Part shown: piece by piece, positions 12,148 to 24,690 of the stretch
How positions within the stretch are numbered: position 1 is the stretch's first letter
How the letters are laid out: each line of letters opens with the position of its first letter
Source: Glandiceps talaboti
Lineage: Eukaryota; Hemichordata; Enteropneusta; Spengelidae
NCBI RefSeq assembly: GCF_964340395.1
Contig: NC_135551.1
Span: 9,754,379 to 9,818,378 of the forward strand
DNA length: 64,000 nucleotides
Reading direction: 5' to 3'
Program-made: the position numbers and the translations under genes
The notes under the pieces: model-generated
Seen by the model: the letters and a program-made list of their open reading frames with translations, nothing else
The model's database searches: none
What the model was told of the DNA's origin: nothing

Positions 12148-12222
12148 ATCACATAAATTACAGGTCCTATGCTAGTATATAACCATATATATATATATAG
12201 CATAGGACCTGTAATTTATGTG

Positions 12223-12224
<2 letters not shown>
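12148..12224. repeat. 26-bp inverted repeat with AT loop
   Basis: Perfect arms 12148-12173 and 12199-12224 (atcacataaattacaggtcc and its complement). Half of the motif occurs a third time near 12034. A TA microsatellite (12225-12268) and a GT microsatellite (12358-12398) follow. Confidence 0.8.
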
Positions 12225-12274
<50 letters not shown>

Positions 12275-12367
12275 TACATATGTATCCTTGATGGTAATTA
12301 CACACTGAATCTGTTTCCACAGTGCTAAAATGTATGTATGTATATATGTATACATATGTGTGTGTGT

Positions 12368-12400
<33 letters not shown>

Positions 12401-12599
12401 CAACTTGGACTATATATGAGTAATTCAGGGTGTATCAAATTAATCTTGAGTAGTGTTTTATGCTTCACTAAATAGGTACATTCAAACGTACACACTTCCA
12501 TTTTAATACATAAATGAAAGTGTAGACATTCAATATTAAAGGCGATATCAAGTGCTATCTCATGCAATGCTAATTTTTCTATCATATTAATTTTTTTCA

Positions 12600-12733
12600 A
12601 TGACAAAATATTTCGTGGCCCCCCCTTTCAAACCATGAGAATTTTCATGGCCCCCCTTCAAGCCTCTCATTTTTTTCATGGCCCCCCCAATTTCTCCCCA
12701 GGCCCCCCCCTGCCGTAAATTCTGTCCGGTCCC
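12600..12733 (-). repeat. Right terminal inverted repeat with subterminal G-tract repeats
   Basis: The terminal 45 bp (12689-12733) are the inverted partner of 3288-3333. Just inside, reading inward on the minus strand, a unit of the form GGGGGGCCATGAAAA recurs three times at roughly 30-bp spacing. These are candidate transposase-binding or G-quadruplex-forming sites. Confidence 0.85.
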
Positions 12734-12736
12734 TAA

Positions 12737-13600
12737 GGAGTGTTCAGGATCTGGATTTATATTAATTAGTTTGTTCACTATAGGCATGTTCCTGGTCATC
12801 CTGTCTATTCCTATAGGTACGCACATCACATGTGTCCCTACCCCTTGTATCTACAGTTTCCTTATCATAAGTTACTTCTCTCCTCGCTGTTGACTTTTGT
12901 AGCTTTTAATACTGAGGTGGGGTGTTTTGGGTTTCCTCCCTATATATTGTTTGTAAACGTACTTGTTTAGGTTGTGGGGTACGTGTTGGTATTTATAACC
13001 ATATCTTGGCAGTATCTCCTCAGGTGTTAATAATGAACTGATATTGGCAGCCAGTGCCATTGGTTGTCTCCGTTTTAGGTGGGGGTCCCTGAGGGTGGTT
13101 CCATTTTAAAGTTTTGCCTCGAGGAAGTCCTTAACTTTTATTATAATTACTATACTGATCATATTTCGTATCCATGTATTCCTCAGTAGCAGATATATCC
13201 CTCAACGGAACTAACTTGGTTTGTTTTTACACCATCTAAGAATAGTTAAACCTTGTAAGTACCTCCTCTCCACTTTGTTGGGGTGTTGGTTTTTTGGGGA
13301 ACTGCACCCCCTGGGATTATTTGGGGTTGCGTATACCCGTCGTGTGGTAAGGTTTCTAAGGTGGTTTCGGTTGCTAAGGTAACTGAAGTCTTTGAACTTG
13401 TATGGGTTTTTTTCCGACAAGTCTTCCCCATAGCTTGGAGCGATAGCAAGGTCACCATCGTCATCACCTATTCTGTCTACAAATTCAGGGATGACTTCAG
13501 AAAAAGTATTTCTGCTAGGTGTTCTACACATATATTTACATATTGTTGTCCTAGTCTTAATATGGCTTCCATAGTCTTGATATACTCGTTGCACAACCAA
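12737..13600 (-). pseudogene. Ty3/gypsy gag remnant, 5' part
   Basis: Minus-strand frames at 13600-13211 and 13060-12737 carry charged, Gag-like sequence without clear domains. The last frame runs into the right end of the DNA transposon and is in register with the gag fragment at 3284. Several stops lie between the pieces. I did not find the LTRs of this element. Confidence 0.4.
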
Positions 13601-16264
13601 TATTCCACAGTGAGTACAATGATCATCCTACCGAAGTTACAGAACACAATTCAGAAGTTCTGATAGAATTTGAAACTCCTCATGTTCAACAGTGAGCACA
13701 AAGTATACTCACTATCTCCTACTGTAACAGCGGCTACAAATATTCACAGACATGGGGGGGGGGGGTTCAAACAAAGGTCAGTTTGTAACACTTTGCATAC
13801 TATCAGTCTAGTTTCCTAGTTTTTTTTAACGATTTTTTGAAATTTACAATTTGTTTTCTTTTGTTCCAACAGCTGGTGTGTACACACTAATGGCCTAAAC
13901 ACAAATTATCATCTAACATAGCTATTCCTACACAAACATGAAGGCGTGGTGCACCCTCGCGTAGGGGCGTGCTTCTTTATAAAGCTGACCCACGACTTAT
14001 CACACCACAAAAATAGACTAAAACCTACTCTAATTGAAGGTGTGGTGCACATGTGCGTAGGGACCGGTCTATCCTTTAAGCTCTACCCCAAGACTTAGTA
14101 ACACCCCAAAAAATTACAAGTTCCTAAATAAATTGTACGTTACGTCGTGCACTATCAAAGGAGCCTGCCTCACTGGTAAGCTCTACCCCACAACTTAGTG
14201 AACACCACACAAAAAAATCTTCTAAACTTTAATTTACAAAATTGTTTCAACAATAATAAAACTGTCCTATACACCAACTATTTGGAGAATTTTTTTCGGA
14301 CCAAAAAGCAAGGACAGACAAGTACTACACTGCGTCAAACTGACCTAGCTCCAAATTTCAGTTTCATGTTCACCTGACAGTTGCAAGGGACGCTATGTAT
14401 AAATTAACGAATATGGCGAAATTGAAATCTGCCAGACTCTTCGAAAATCACAAAAATACCTGGTCCGCTAACAAAAACATATAACACCAAACAAATGTAA
14501 CTGAAAATTGGTACGCCTCTGTGCACATGAATGGAGCTATCCGGATGGCACTTTCACTCCTGTGCAAAGAAACTTACCACAACAAAAATGTTCGCAAAAT
14601 GTCGAGGTTTCCGCTCAGATTTGGGAGCGACTGCGCCAATATGTTGTATAACTACCAACGAATATCGTCGTACCTGTTCTGACTAATGTCTTCTAAACTT
14701 AAATTTACATATTTAACATTTCAACAATAATAAAACTGTCCTATACACCAACTTCGTCTTCGTTGTTTCGGTGTGGCTGCGTATACGTATGATTCTTGGT
14801 TCTCCAATAGTTATCAAGTACACGCTTTTGATAAGGTCCTAAGGGAAATCACGGTTTACTAGTTTATATACGTAAGTTCCCTCTCCGTTGAGGGCGCCCC
14901 AACGGAACGCGCCATTAGCCTCACAGGGAGGGTTCATAGTGGGACACCAAAAACTGCTCATATAACAAATTTGCAACGTAGCAGTGCAATATCTGGATTT
15001 TACACAGGACAATACTACACATGTCGATGAAAATGTGAAAGAATGGGCTTGGCATGGGAAGTGGTGTAAAGCTGAACAATTAAATATTTCAAGGTGATCA
15101 AGGTCCGCAGCAGACGGAGCGAAACGTTGCATTTGTTTCCTATATACCGTTCCAAAGTAAGTATGTTCTCCCCTCCCAAAAAACATCTTAATTTAAGTAA
15201 CTGGAAGCCAGGTTCATGGTCAAGCAATAAGCTCAAGACCTTAATATATAGTGAATACTTAGCACTGGCTAATCTTAACGAAATGTGAGTACATTCAGGT
15301 AAAATTAAAGTTAGAAATTATTTCAACGTAAATTGAAACAAAATACTTCCAACCAAAAATGTGAAATTTCATCCACAAAATGTACAGACATTTACAGATG
15401 GAATTTGGGTTTCTGCAAACGTTTCCTGAAAAGAAAACATCTTTAAGTAATAACCTTTAGAAAAATCAAGTGCCTTTCTTGATTTTTATATTCTATAAAA
15501 CTGTTCATAATAAAATATAAACACATAAGTGTTGTATGGTTGTCAGTGATTGGCAGGATTGGCTTCATTTAAATAATTATTCCTGAAAGCCAAGGTCAAA
15601 AGTCAAGGTCGCCAGAGAGGGCTCACATCTGGTAATATGGGGGTAGACACTTGAATTGAGTCTTTATGTATTACTGTTTTGAGTTATGTGGTAAATAATG
15701 ATTTTTATCTAGAAATATGGCTGCCATTCGGTAGTTATATGAGCTCCAAAAATAATGCATGTGCACAGTTCCTTTCTTCAGTATTACTTTACTTTCATTT
15801 AAATAATTATCCCTGAAGGCCAAGGACAAAAGTTAAGATCGCATATGAGAGCTCACATCTGATAATATGGGGGTAGACACTCAAATAGAGTGTCTGTATT
15901 ATAGTTCTTGAGTTATGATATAAATATTGAATTTTAACTGCAAATATGGTCGCCATTTGGTCAAATTTGCACATATCAAAAATCAAATGACATGCATACA
16001 TCCCACATGATATGTCACCACTGTTGCAGATTTGAAAGAAATTGAATATTGCATGTCGGAGAAATGAACATATTATGGACAGACGGACGGACAGGTGGAT
16101 GGACAGACACATGCACTTATGGATGAACGGATCCCATTGTAATAACATCCCCTTTGGGGAGCTAAAAACATACCCCTGGGTGTCTGAAAACGCAGCAAAG
16201 TTGTTAAATGTGTGTAAACGAGTATAGATTAAATGCCCATATCTCACCGATATGCCCACTTTTG

Positions 16265-16304
<40 letters not shown>

Positions 16305-16366
16305 GGCAGGCACAGATACAAAAAAAGACAAAGACTGAGAATTAATATTTAGCATTAAGTACATAC
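13601..16366. other. Gene-free stretch with diverged tandem repeats
   Basis: Three diverged ~95-110-bp units (gtggtgca... acttag..acacc) occur at 13938-14225. A ~60-bp segment (caataataaaactgtcctat) occurs twice, at 14222-14282 and 14696-14752. A ~230-bp unit, with core gctcacatct followed by aatatgggggtagacact, occurs twice at 15560-15725 and 15793-15955. A (GACA)n tract lies at 16265-16312. A GGGG tract is at 13756. I see no supportable gene. Confidence 0.55.
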
Positions 16367-16627
16367 CGTTTATGGGTGTACAGAATACACCAATGGGGTG
16401 TTTGGTATATATTGTAAAGTCCAGTTTCACTGCAAGAAATGTATACGAAGAAAACGGGACATCTGGAATATCATCATAATCTATTACTTGTCCAATCTGA
16501 ATCAGCCTGTCCTTTGTCCAAAACCACTTGATGCCGTTGATATAAAAATAACTCAGTATTGCCATTCGATTTATTTCAGCGTAGGTTGTTATCACACCAT
16601 TATGTTGCATACATTTTGAATTTGCTT
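16367..16627 (-). CDS. Candidate internal exon of the modular secreted-protein gene
   Basis: This is an open minus-strand segment of 261 nt (87 codons). The donor AAACG/GTATGT is at 16367/16366. A weaker acceptor (TTGAAG) ends at 16628. Both boundaries are phase 1, matching the other candidate exons further right on this strand. The peptide contains NGVITTYAEINRM, KWFWTKDRLIQIGQ and YDDIPDVPFSSY segments and two cysteines. I do not recognise the domain. The balanced amino-acid composition, the consensus donor and the matching symmetric phase argue that it is a real exon. The acceptor lacks a good pyrimidine tract, which lowers confidence. It would be the most 3' exon visible. Confidence 0.5.
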
Positions 16628-17999
<1,372 letters not shown>

Positions 18000-20900
18000 A
18001 ATGTGGAAAGTAGATTGATGAATACTCTTATTGCAATATCATCGATGGATGAAAAGATTTATGACCTTGTCATCAGCTTGATTGAAAAATATGAAGATGG
18101 TGTCACGTTAAAGCAGAAAATTAAAAGATTGCCCTGTAGACTGCCAGAATTACCATACACTCAATTACGAGACTTCTTACGTTTAAAGATAGAGGACCAA
18201 GAGGTACTGTTGGAGCAAGTGCTAGAAAACCAAATTTCATACAATGAATTTTGCAAAGATGCGACAAACATAAGAAAGTTAGAGACGGTTCAGAAATGCT
18301 TCTACCAGGTGACTGGGTGCATTGAAGGGGGATGGGAAGAGGCTGTCAGTCGTTTTCCAGAAGAAACAGCAAGAGACTCACTAGAACAGTTCATGAAACT
18401 AAGTTACTCGAGAGGCATTCCGGATGAACTAGTAAATTACTGTCAGAGGGCTATGCTTTTTGAAAAACACAGAGAAGATTCAACAACAGCTGCAACCTTT
18501 AACAAAGCAGGTACTTTTGCATATACCATTCAGAAACACATACTACGATTGACAAGTTCAGGACTACGAGAAGATTGTCCTGGATTTTCAGGCATTGATT
18601 TGATTCTCCTTGACATGCCAGATGTGAGTATTTTTCCATGTAGTATTTACTGTTCAATTAATTTCTCTTTATGATGTTTTCACCTAATGTTTTTGTTGTC
18701 TTTTGTGGATGTCAGTAAGATTTAATTGAAAAATGGTTTTACTTCATAGTCTGCTTTTGATGTGCAAAATTCTAAATTTTGGACTAATTTGTCCTCTAAA
18801 TGACTTAAACATGTCATATCACTCTTTTATTGTTTATTGTGATAAAACCTTTTTGAAAACATAATTGTGAACCAGACAAGTTTCTTGATTCATTATGATT
18901 TTACTATACCATGGAGCTTCTTACCAAAACAGTGACTTATCAAATTTGTAAAGATATTCGTACAGAACATACACATTTGTTTTGAACATTTATTTGATAA
19001 TAACGTGGTAAAGTGATTGAAACACAGTAATCATTACATAATCAAATGTTGTGATTTACGCTTTTCATGGGCATCAATTGGGTTTCAGTAATACTTTGGT
19101 TAGGAGATGGTAAGACATTCAATTGTCAGTAAACCACATATCTGCTTGCGATGTATATACAAAAAACTTACATTTTAATGCACCTAAACATAAAGAAAAC
19201 TTTTATTTCTTTTAAATTGCAGTCTACATTAATACACAGTTGGTATATATGTGTACTAGACAATACTTACCAATAATTGTGATCATCAGTGTCTGAGAAG
19301 GTCTTTCAAGGTACACTTTTGAATGGTAATATCAACACTAAACTTTACAAAATTGTTGCTGATAAAGATGCATTGTTTATCTTGTAGGACTGGTCAGCTG
19401 AGCAGATAGCTCAATTAGTCATTACCTTAAAGTCAATCAATTTAGATTCCAAAAAAATTACATACAATGTAGCAATACTTTGTGATATAATGCATGCAGG
19501 GGATGTGATCCATTGTTTGAGAAAGGACAAGAAGTTTTCAGTCCAACCAGCATACTGCCATGTGCAGAATTGAAAAGAGGTAAGACTCAACTGTTAAACA
19601 CTGTAAATGTACATTTATAATTATAGTCTTTGGAAATGGCATGAAAGCAATTGTGTCACTAAAGTGACTTATCTTGTGTGTAGATGTAGTAATGTGCTGT
19701 ACCTAGGCTAAAAAGGCCTAAGAAATAAAACATGCCCATTTTTACCTTCCGAAAGAAAGCATACCTAAACTTATGTATGTATGTATGTATGTATGTATGT
19801 GTGTGTGTCTGTCTGTCTGTCTGTGAACACGGTATTTCAAAAACCACTGCAGCAATTGTGATGAACCGTGCTACACATCTTCCTTATGCTAACAACATGA
19901 ATTGATTAGATTTTGGTAAACATCTTATAAATAATAATACAATATCATATCTGGTTGCACAGAGTTTTCCTTTCCACAAGGCATGAAGGAACAACAATCT
20001 AAATTGCACTTACAAAAGGCATTCAGTTTACATCTGATGTATTGGATTTTATCATTTGTTTTATTTTCATATTATTATTCAGTCATCTGTTGATTTATTG
20101 TTGATGAAATGTCAACATATCTACAGTACCTGTTGTAGGCACTGTGCACTTCACAGTACAAGATTTTACCTCCCACTGTGATTGATGCTATTGGACGTCA
20201 TCACCTTCAAAGTCAAATCTTACATGTCTACAGGATTCAGTGAATACATTTTATTTATTCCATGTAGTATCACCAGTTCAATTATTAATGGATATACAGA
20301 CATATTTAATGCTAGAAAATTGAATTCTCTTCCGGTACAGGACAGAAATGTGGCCTCATAGATTCTGTGCAATGTGTGGTTATTGCACGTTACATGGGAG
20401 AGACGATTGTGAAGACATCAACAGTGAAAGACGACAACTGTTGGACAGTAAAAAGTGATGGAAGTAAGCATCCAGTTGGTCTTTATTCAAAAATCATCAA
20501 TTGGCTAAGTCGTCCAAATGAATGGATACTATATGGAACAAATAGTAATTCAGGTAAGTATTCATCAATTGCAAAACATTGTAGCACAGGCACAAGAAAC
20601 AGATCAACAAGTGGCCCTCTCCCTATTGTCCAAATATTGTCTTGAGTAAGCATTACTCTGTTGTCATGGAAATAACTTTGAAGCATGTGAGACACATTTT
20701 TACCATAACACAAATACTCAATGGATAAGTTGTTTATCATTTTACCAGGATATTGCATTGACATACAGAATAAGTATAATCCCCACATATAGATGGCAAA
20801 CGTGGGTTTCCACTTGTCTCCATTATTCTGTATTCTGTTATCAACAAAGATTTCCATCGAACAAAAGTGCATGCATTGGATGTTGTTTCACTGATGAATG

Positions 20901-21419
20901 TCGTGAGAAATTTGGGCACCAAACTAAACATGCAGTGTAGCTAAATAAACTTATTGTACAGTTATAAGTCAAAGACATGTCTGGAAAATACAGGAAATCT
21001 AGGGATGCATGCAATGAGATGCGTCCCAGTAGCAGTTGGTTGATTTCTGATGGAAAGATAGAAAAAAAAATTTAGATAGTGTCATACCCATCTAAAACTT
21101 TCACACGCTTTACAAAGTGACTGGCATGTCATTCAAAATCAACCTCGCCAAATTGGAAGCTAATTGATATTTGACAAGTGATTCACAGTTTTAGTGAAAC
21201 ACAACCAACATTCATTTTGATTTCACCCACTATGTACACTGACAACAGTGTGAGGCATGGTTTTATACTGACTTTCTCTGAGATATCAAAAACACAAGTC
21301 TCCATCTTTATTTCATATTTTTGCTACTCACAGGTAATGGTATATTGTCAGCTGTGGAGGAGAAACGACATTGTATTGTGGCTGATGAAGATAGACATGG
21401 TATGCGACAAACTATTTGA
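18000..21419 (+). pseudogene. N6/N4 DNA methyltransferase-like gene, four exons, one frameshift
   Basis: Four exons are visible: 18000-18623, 19388-19579, 20341-20553 and 21334-21419 (stop TGA 21417). Every junction is GT-AG and phases agree (0, 1, 1). The C-terminal half reads like the N6_N4_Mtase family: KHPVGLYSKIINWLSRP followed by NEWIL matches the HPt.KP..l...li..s..ge.vlD block. GTNSNSGNG stands where DPFxGSGT is expected, and ADEDRHG where ExD.. is expected. An upstream LILLDMPDDWS matches the DPPY..W motif IV position. Such enzymes methylate adenine-N6 or cytosine-N4 in DNA. The key DPPY and FxGxG residues are altered, so catalysis is doubtful. Exon 2 changes frame near 19495-19505: the first part ends ILCDIM, and a +2 frame resumes with DPLFEKG. 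The 208-codon first exon is helical and unassigned. Earlier exons are missing, so the 5' end is unknown. Confidence 0.65.
18624..20340 (+). other. Introns of the methyltransferase-like gene with a dispersed repeat
   Basis: 18624-19387 and 19580-20340 are introns. The second contains (GTAT)n/(GTCT)n at 19770-19823 and repeat sequence around 19830-20045. The word gcattcagttt with its neighbours recurs on the plus strand near 59127 and, inverted, near 57620. Confidence 0.5.
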
Positions 21420-23300
21420 AACCATGAACAGTGAAGATGAATGACTACTTGACTACTTGACTACTCAGTGATGCTCAGAACGTGTGTTGTACTATTGCAA
21501 CTATGTAACCTCTTCTACCACTACATTCTTTAAAACTCAATATTTCATTTCAATGAGGGAACACTTTTAACAGACTTCAGTAACTAAGTGTCTTTTTAAC
21601 TTATTTAAGTCAAATAACAGCACTGTCAAGAATGTTTTAAGTTGAAATAATATCTAACTGTATGTCTTTTTGTTCTGATCACACAGAACACTATGTCATG
21701 TAATGTATATTGCTGGATGGGTATGGGGTACGTACACTACAGTGTCATAATAATGACAGTTTACATTCAATTATTACTTAATGTCCAAGATTATAACACT
21801 AATTCTATGTCCAAGGTGTGAACTTCTCCTGTCCAAAACATCAGTTTTTCATATATATGACTAATAGACAACTGTATTTGAAACAGTATGGCTGCAGTAT
21901 TGTGAGGGGTACGTACTCTGCACTGGGGGGTACGTAAACTACAATTTGGCATAATAATTTTTCCAGTGGGAAGAGTTTTTGAACTTAAGTGTCCACTTTA
22001 CTTCCATAGACTAGGACATAGAGGCAAAACATCACTTTTTCATTTATATGACTAACAGAAAACTGCATTTTAAACAAGATGGCTGCAGTATTGTAAGGGG
22101 TACGTACTCTACACTAGGGGTACGTAAACTACAATTTGGAATAATAATGTTTCCAGTGGGAAGAGTTTTTGAACTTAAGTGTCCACTTTACTTCCATAGA
22201 CTAGGACAAAGAGGCAAAACATCACTTTTTCATTTATATGATGAACAGAAAACTGCATTTTAAACAAGATGGCAGCAGGGGTACGTACTCTACACTGGAG
22301 GTACGTACACTACAATTTAGCATAATAATTTTTCCAGTTGGAAAAGTTTTTGAACTTAAGTGTCAACTTCACTTCCATAGACTATGACATAGAGGCTCTA
22401 CATGATCATAACTGTATTATCCCAGTATAATTGGTAGTAGAGTTGGGGGGTACGTACACTACATAAATTTTCGGAAATTTTCCTTTTCCATTGTTCTATT
22501 CATCAGTATGAACTTGTCAGAAGGGATTAATGCACGTTCTAGTTTCGACACTACATGTTATTGACACTACAAATCACCACATCTCATCAGATTCCAATAT
22601 CTATTATACTATAGGTATGACCACCTAAAGTTCTCTAACATACCGGTGATTTTACTATGCATGCAATATTAATGCCACTATACCAATGTTACAGAGTCAT
22701 TTTTATGTGACATGGGAAACTCATTTAAAACTTACATTTATGTTAGCTATTCAAAGCTTGGAAATATTACCTCAAAGGCTGAGAATAACCTAATCATTGC
22801 CTTAATAGAAGCAAAAAAAACCTGCAGATCTGCCAGGGGGAAAACACCAAGGACTCCCTCACCCCCAGAGCTCAGACATACATTCAACCAACAACCTTTA
22901 TATTGTCATAATGGTCTTAAACTTTTCTTAAATATTTTCACCCAATTCTAATTTGAGATGATATTGTCTTTTAGAGATGTTAAAATCCTCCAGGGTTTCT
23001 AGAGGGAGACCCCCTTGGACCCCCCCCCCCCCACATAAGGTGGAGATATCCCAGTTTCAAGCTCTTCCCCTCTTACTGTCAGATGCTATCAAATAATTAA
23101 CATTGCTATATTAGGCAGCTACAATTGTGTAGAAATGTTATTGTTTTATTGATGTCATTACATTACTAACATTATAGTTTTATGACCATGACTTTTTAAT
23201 TATGTGGAAACAACTGTAATAAATTCTGATTTTAAAGCACAATTTGATGAAATAAGAGGTCTACTTTTGATTCTTTTCTGAGTATGGAATTAGCTGCAAA
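21420..23300. repeat. ~180-bp tandem repeat around a GGGGTACGTAC motif
   Basis: Between about 21720 and 22460 at least four units of ~180-185 bp recur. Each contains gggtacgtac(t/a)ct, then aataatttttccagtgggaa, then gtccactttacttccataga and a catcactttttcatttatat segment. The rest of the stretch (22460-23300) has a poly-C run near 23020 and no gene that I can support. Confidence 0.65.
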
Positions 23301-23309
23301 CTGTGAAGG

Positions 23310-24690
23310 GCCAACACTGTGAAGACCCTGTGAGTACATGACAGGGTCATCACTGTGAAGACCCTGTGAATACATGACAGGGTCATCACTGTGATGACCA
23401 TGTGAATACTCGACAGGGCCAACATTGTGAAGACCCTGTGAATACATGACAGGGTCATCACTGTGATGACCCTGTGAGTACATGACAGGGTCATCACTGT
23501 GATGACCCTGTGAATACTCAACAGGGCCAACACTGTGATGACCCTGTGAATACTCGACAGGGCCAACTCTGAAGAAGTGAAAACATGACAGGGTCATCAC
23601 TGTGATGACCCTGTGAATACTCAACAGGGCCAACATTGTGATGACCCTGTGCATACATGACAGGGTCATCACTGTGATTACCCTGTGAATACTCGACAGG
23701 GCCAACATTGTGAAGACCCTGTGAATACATGACAGGGTCATCACTGTGATGACCCTGTGAGTACATGACAGGGTCATCACTGTGATGACCCTGTGAATAC
23801 TCAACAGGGCCAACACTGTGATGACCCTGTGAATACTCGACAGGGCCAACTCTGAAGAAGTGAAAACATGGCAGGGTCATCACTGTGATGACCCTGTGAA
23901 TACTCAACAGGGCCAACATTGTGATGACCCTGTGAATACATGACAGGGTCATCACTGTGATTACCCTGTGAATACTCGACAGGGCCAACATTGTGATGAC
24001 CCTGTGAATACATCACAGGGTCATCACTGTGATGACCCTGTGAATACTCGACAGGGCCAACACTGAAGAAGTGAATACATGACAGGGTCATCACTGTGAT
24101 GACCCTGTGAATACTCAACAGGGCCAACACTGAAAACCCTGTGAATGCTGTGAATACTAGGGCCAACACGATGAAGACACTGTGAATACATGACAGGGTC
24201 ATCACTGTGATGACCCTGTGAATACTCAACGGGGCCCACACTGAAGACCCTGTGAATACATGACAGGGTCATCACTGTGATGACCCTGTGAATATTAGGG
24301 CCAACACTGTGAAGACCCTGTGAATACATGACAGGGTCAACATTGTGATGACCCTGTGAATAGTTGACAGGACCATGCAACACTGTGAGGACAATGTGAA
24401 TACATGACAGGGTCATCACTGTGATAACCCTGTAAACATTAGGGCCAACACTATGAAGACCCTGTGAATACATGACAGGGTTATCATTATGATGACCCTG
24501 TGAATAGTCGACAGGGTCATGCAACACTGTGAAGACAATGTGAATACACGACAGGGTCATCACTGTGATGACCCTGTGAATACTCAACTGGGCCAACACT
24601 GTGAATTCCCTGTCAATGCATGACAGGGTCATCACTGTGAAGACCGTGTGAATACATGACAGGGTCATCACTGTGACGACCCTGCTGTTT
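23310..24690. repeat. Palindromic minisatellite (36-bp units)
   Basis: About 1.4 kb of tandem 36-bp units alternates acatgacagggtcatcac and tactc(g/a)acagggccaaca versions. Many units contain CAGGGTCATCAC-T-GTGATGACCCTG, a 12-bp stem with a one-base centre. Because the unit is a multiple of three, long open frames run through it on the minus strand with Ile-His-Arg-Val-type repeats. I treat these as a by-product of the array and not as genes. Confidence 0.9.

Larger units (their letters stand above)
3288..12733. mobile_element. 9.4-kb two-gene DNA transposon with TIRs and TAA target duplication
   Basis: The left end (3288-3333) and right end (12689-12733) are inverted copies about 45 bp long. 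They start GGGACCGGACAGAATTTACG, continue through a G-tract (9 G on the left, 8 on the right) and end with GGGGAGAAATT. The sole difference I see is that one G. The trinucleotide TAA lies immediately outside both ends (3285-3287 and 12734-12736). Inside are two divergent spliced genes: a DDE-like transposase (minus) and a SAM-domain protein (plus). The element sits within a gypsy gag frame that is open across the empty-site junction. Intact frames and near-identical ends suggest a young and possibly autonomous copy. A 3-bp TAA duplication is known for PIF/Harbinger, but the protein does not look like a Harbinger transposase to me, so I leave the superfamily open. Confidence 0.88.

Noticed and set aside
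3288-12733. PIF/Harbinger assignment from the TAA duplication alone
   Set aside because: The encoded proteins do not show Harbinger nuclease or Myb-like features that I can recognise, so only the duplication length agrees.
13283-13663. 126-codon plus-strand frame
   Set aside because: It overlaps the minus-strand gag-like frame, which fits the gypsy context and the junction at 12737 better.
14839-15186. Cysteine-rich 115-codon minus-strand frame
   Set aside because: No recognisable cysteine spacing, no splice signals in phase with neighbouring exons, and overlapping frames on both strands.
23232-24671. Long minus-strand open frames with Ile-His-Arg-Val repeats
   Set aside because: They follow from a 36-bp tandem unit being a multiple of three. 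Three frames are open in different parts, and there is no start or splice context.
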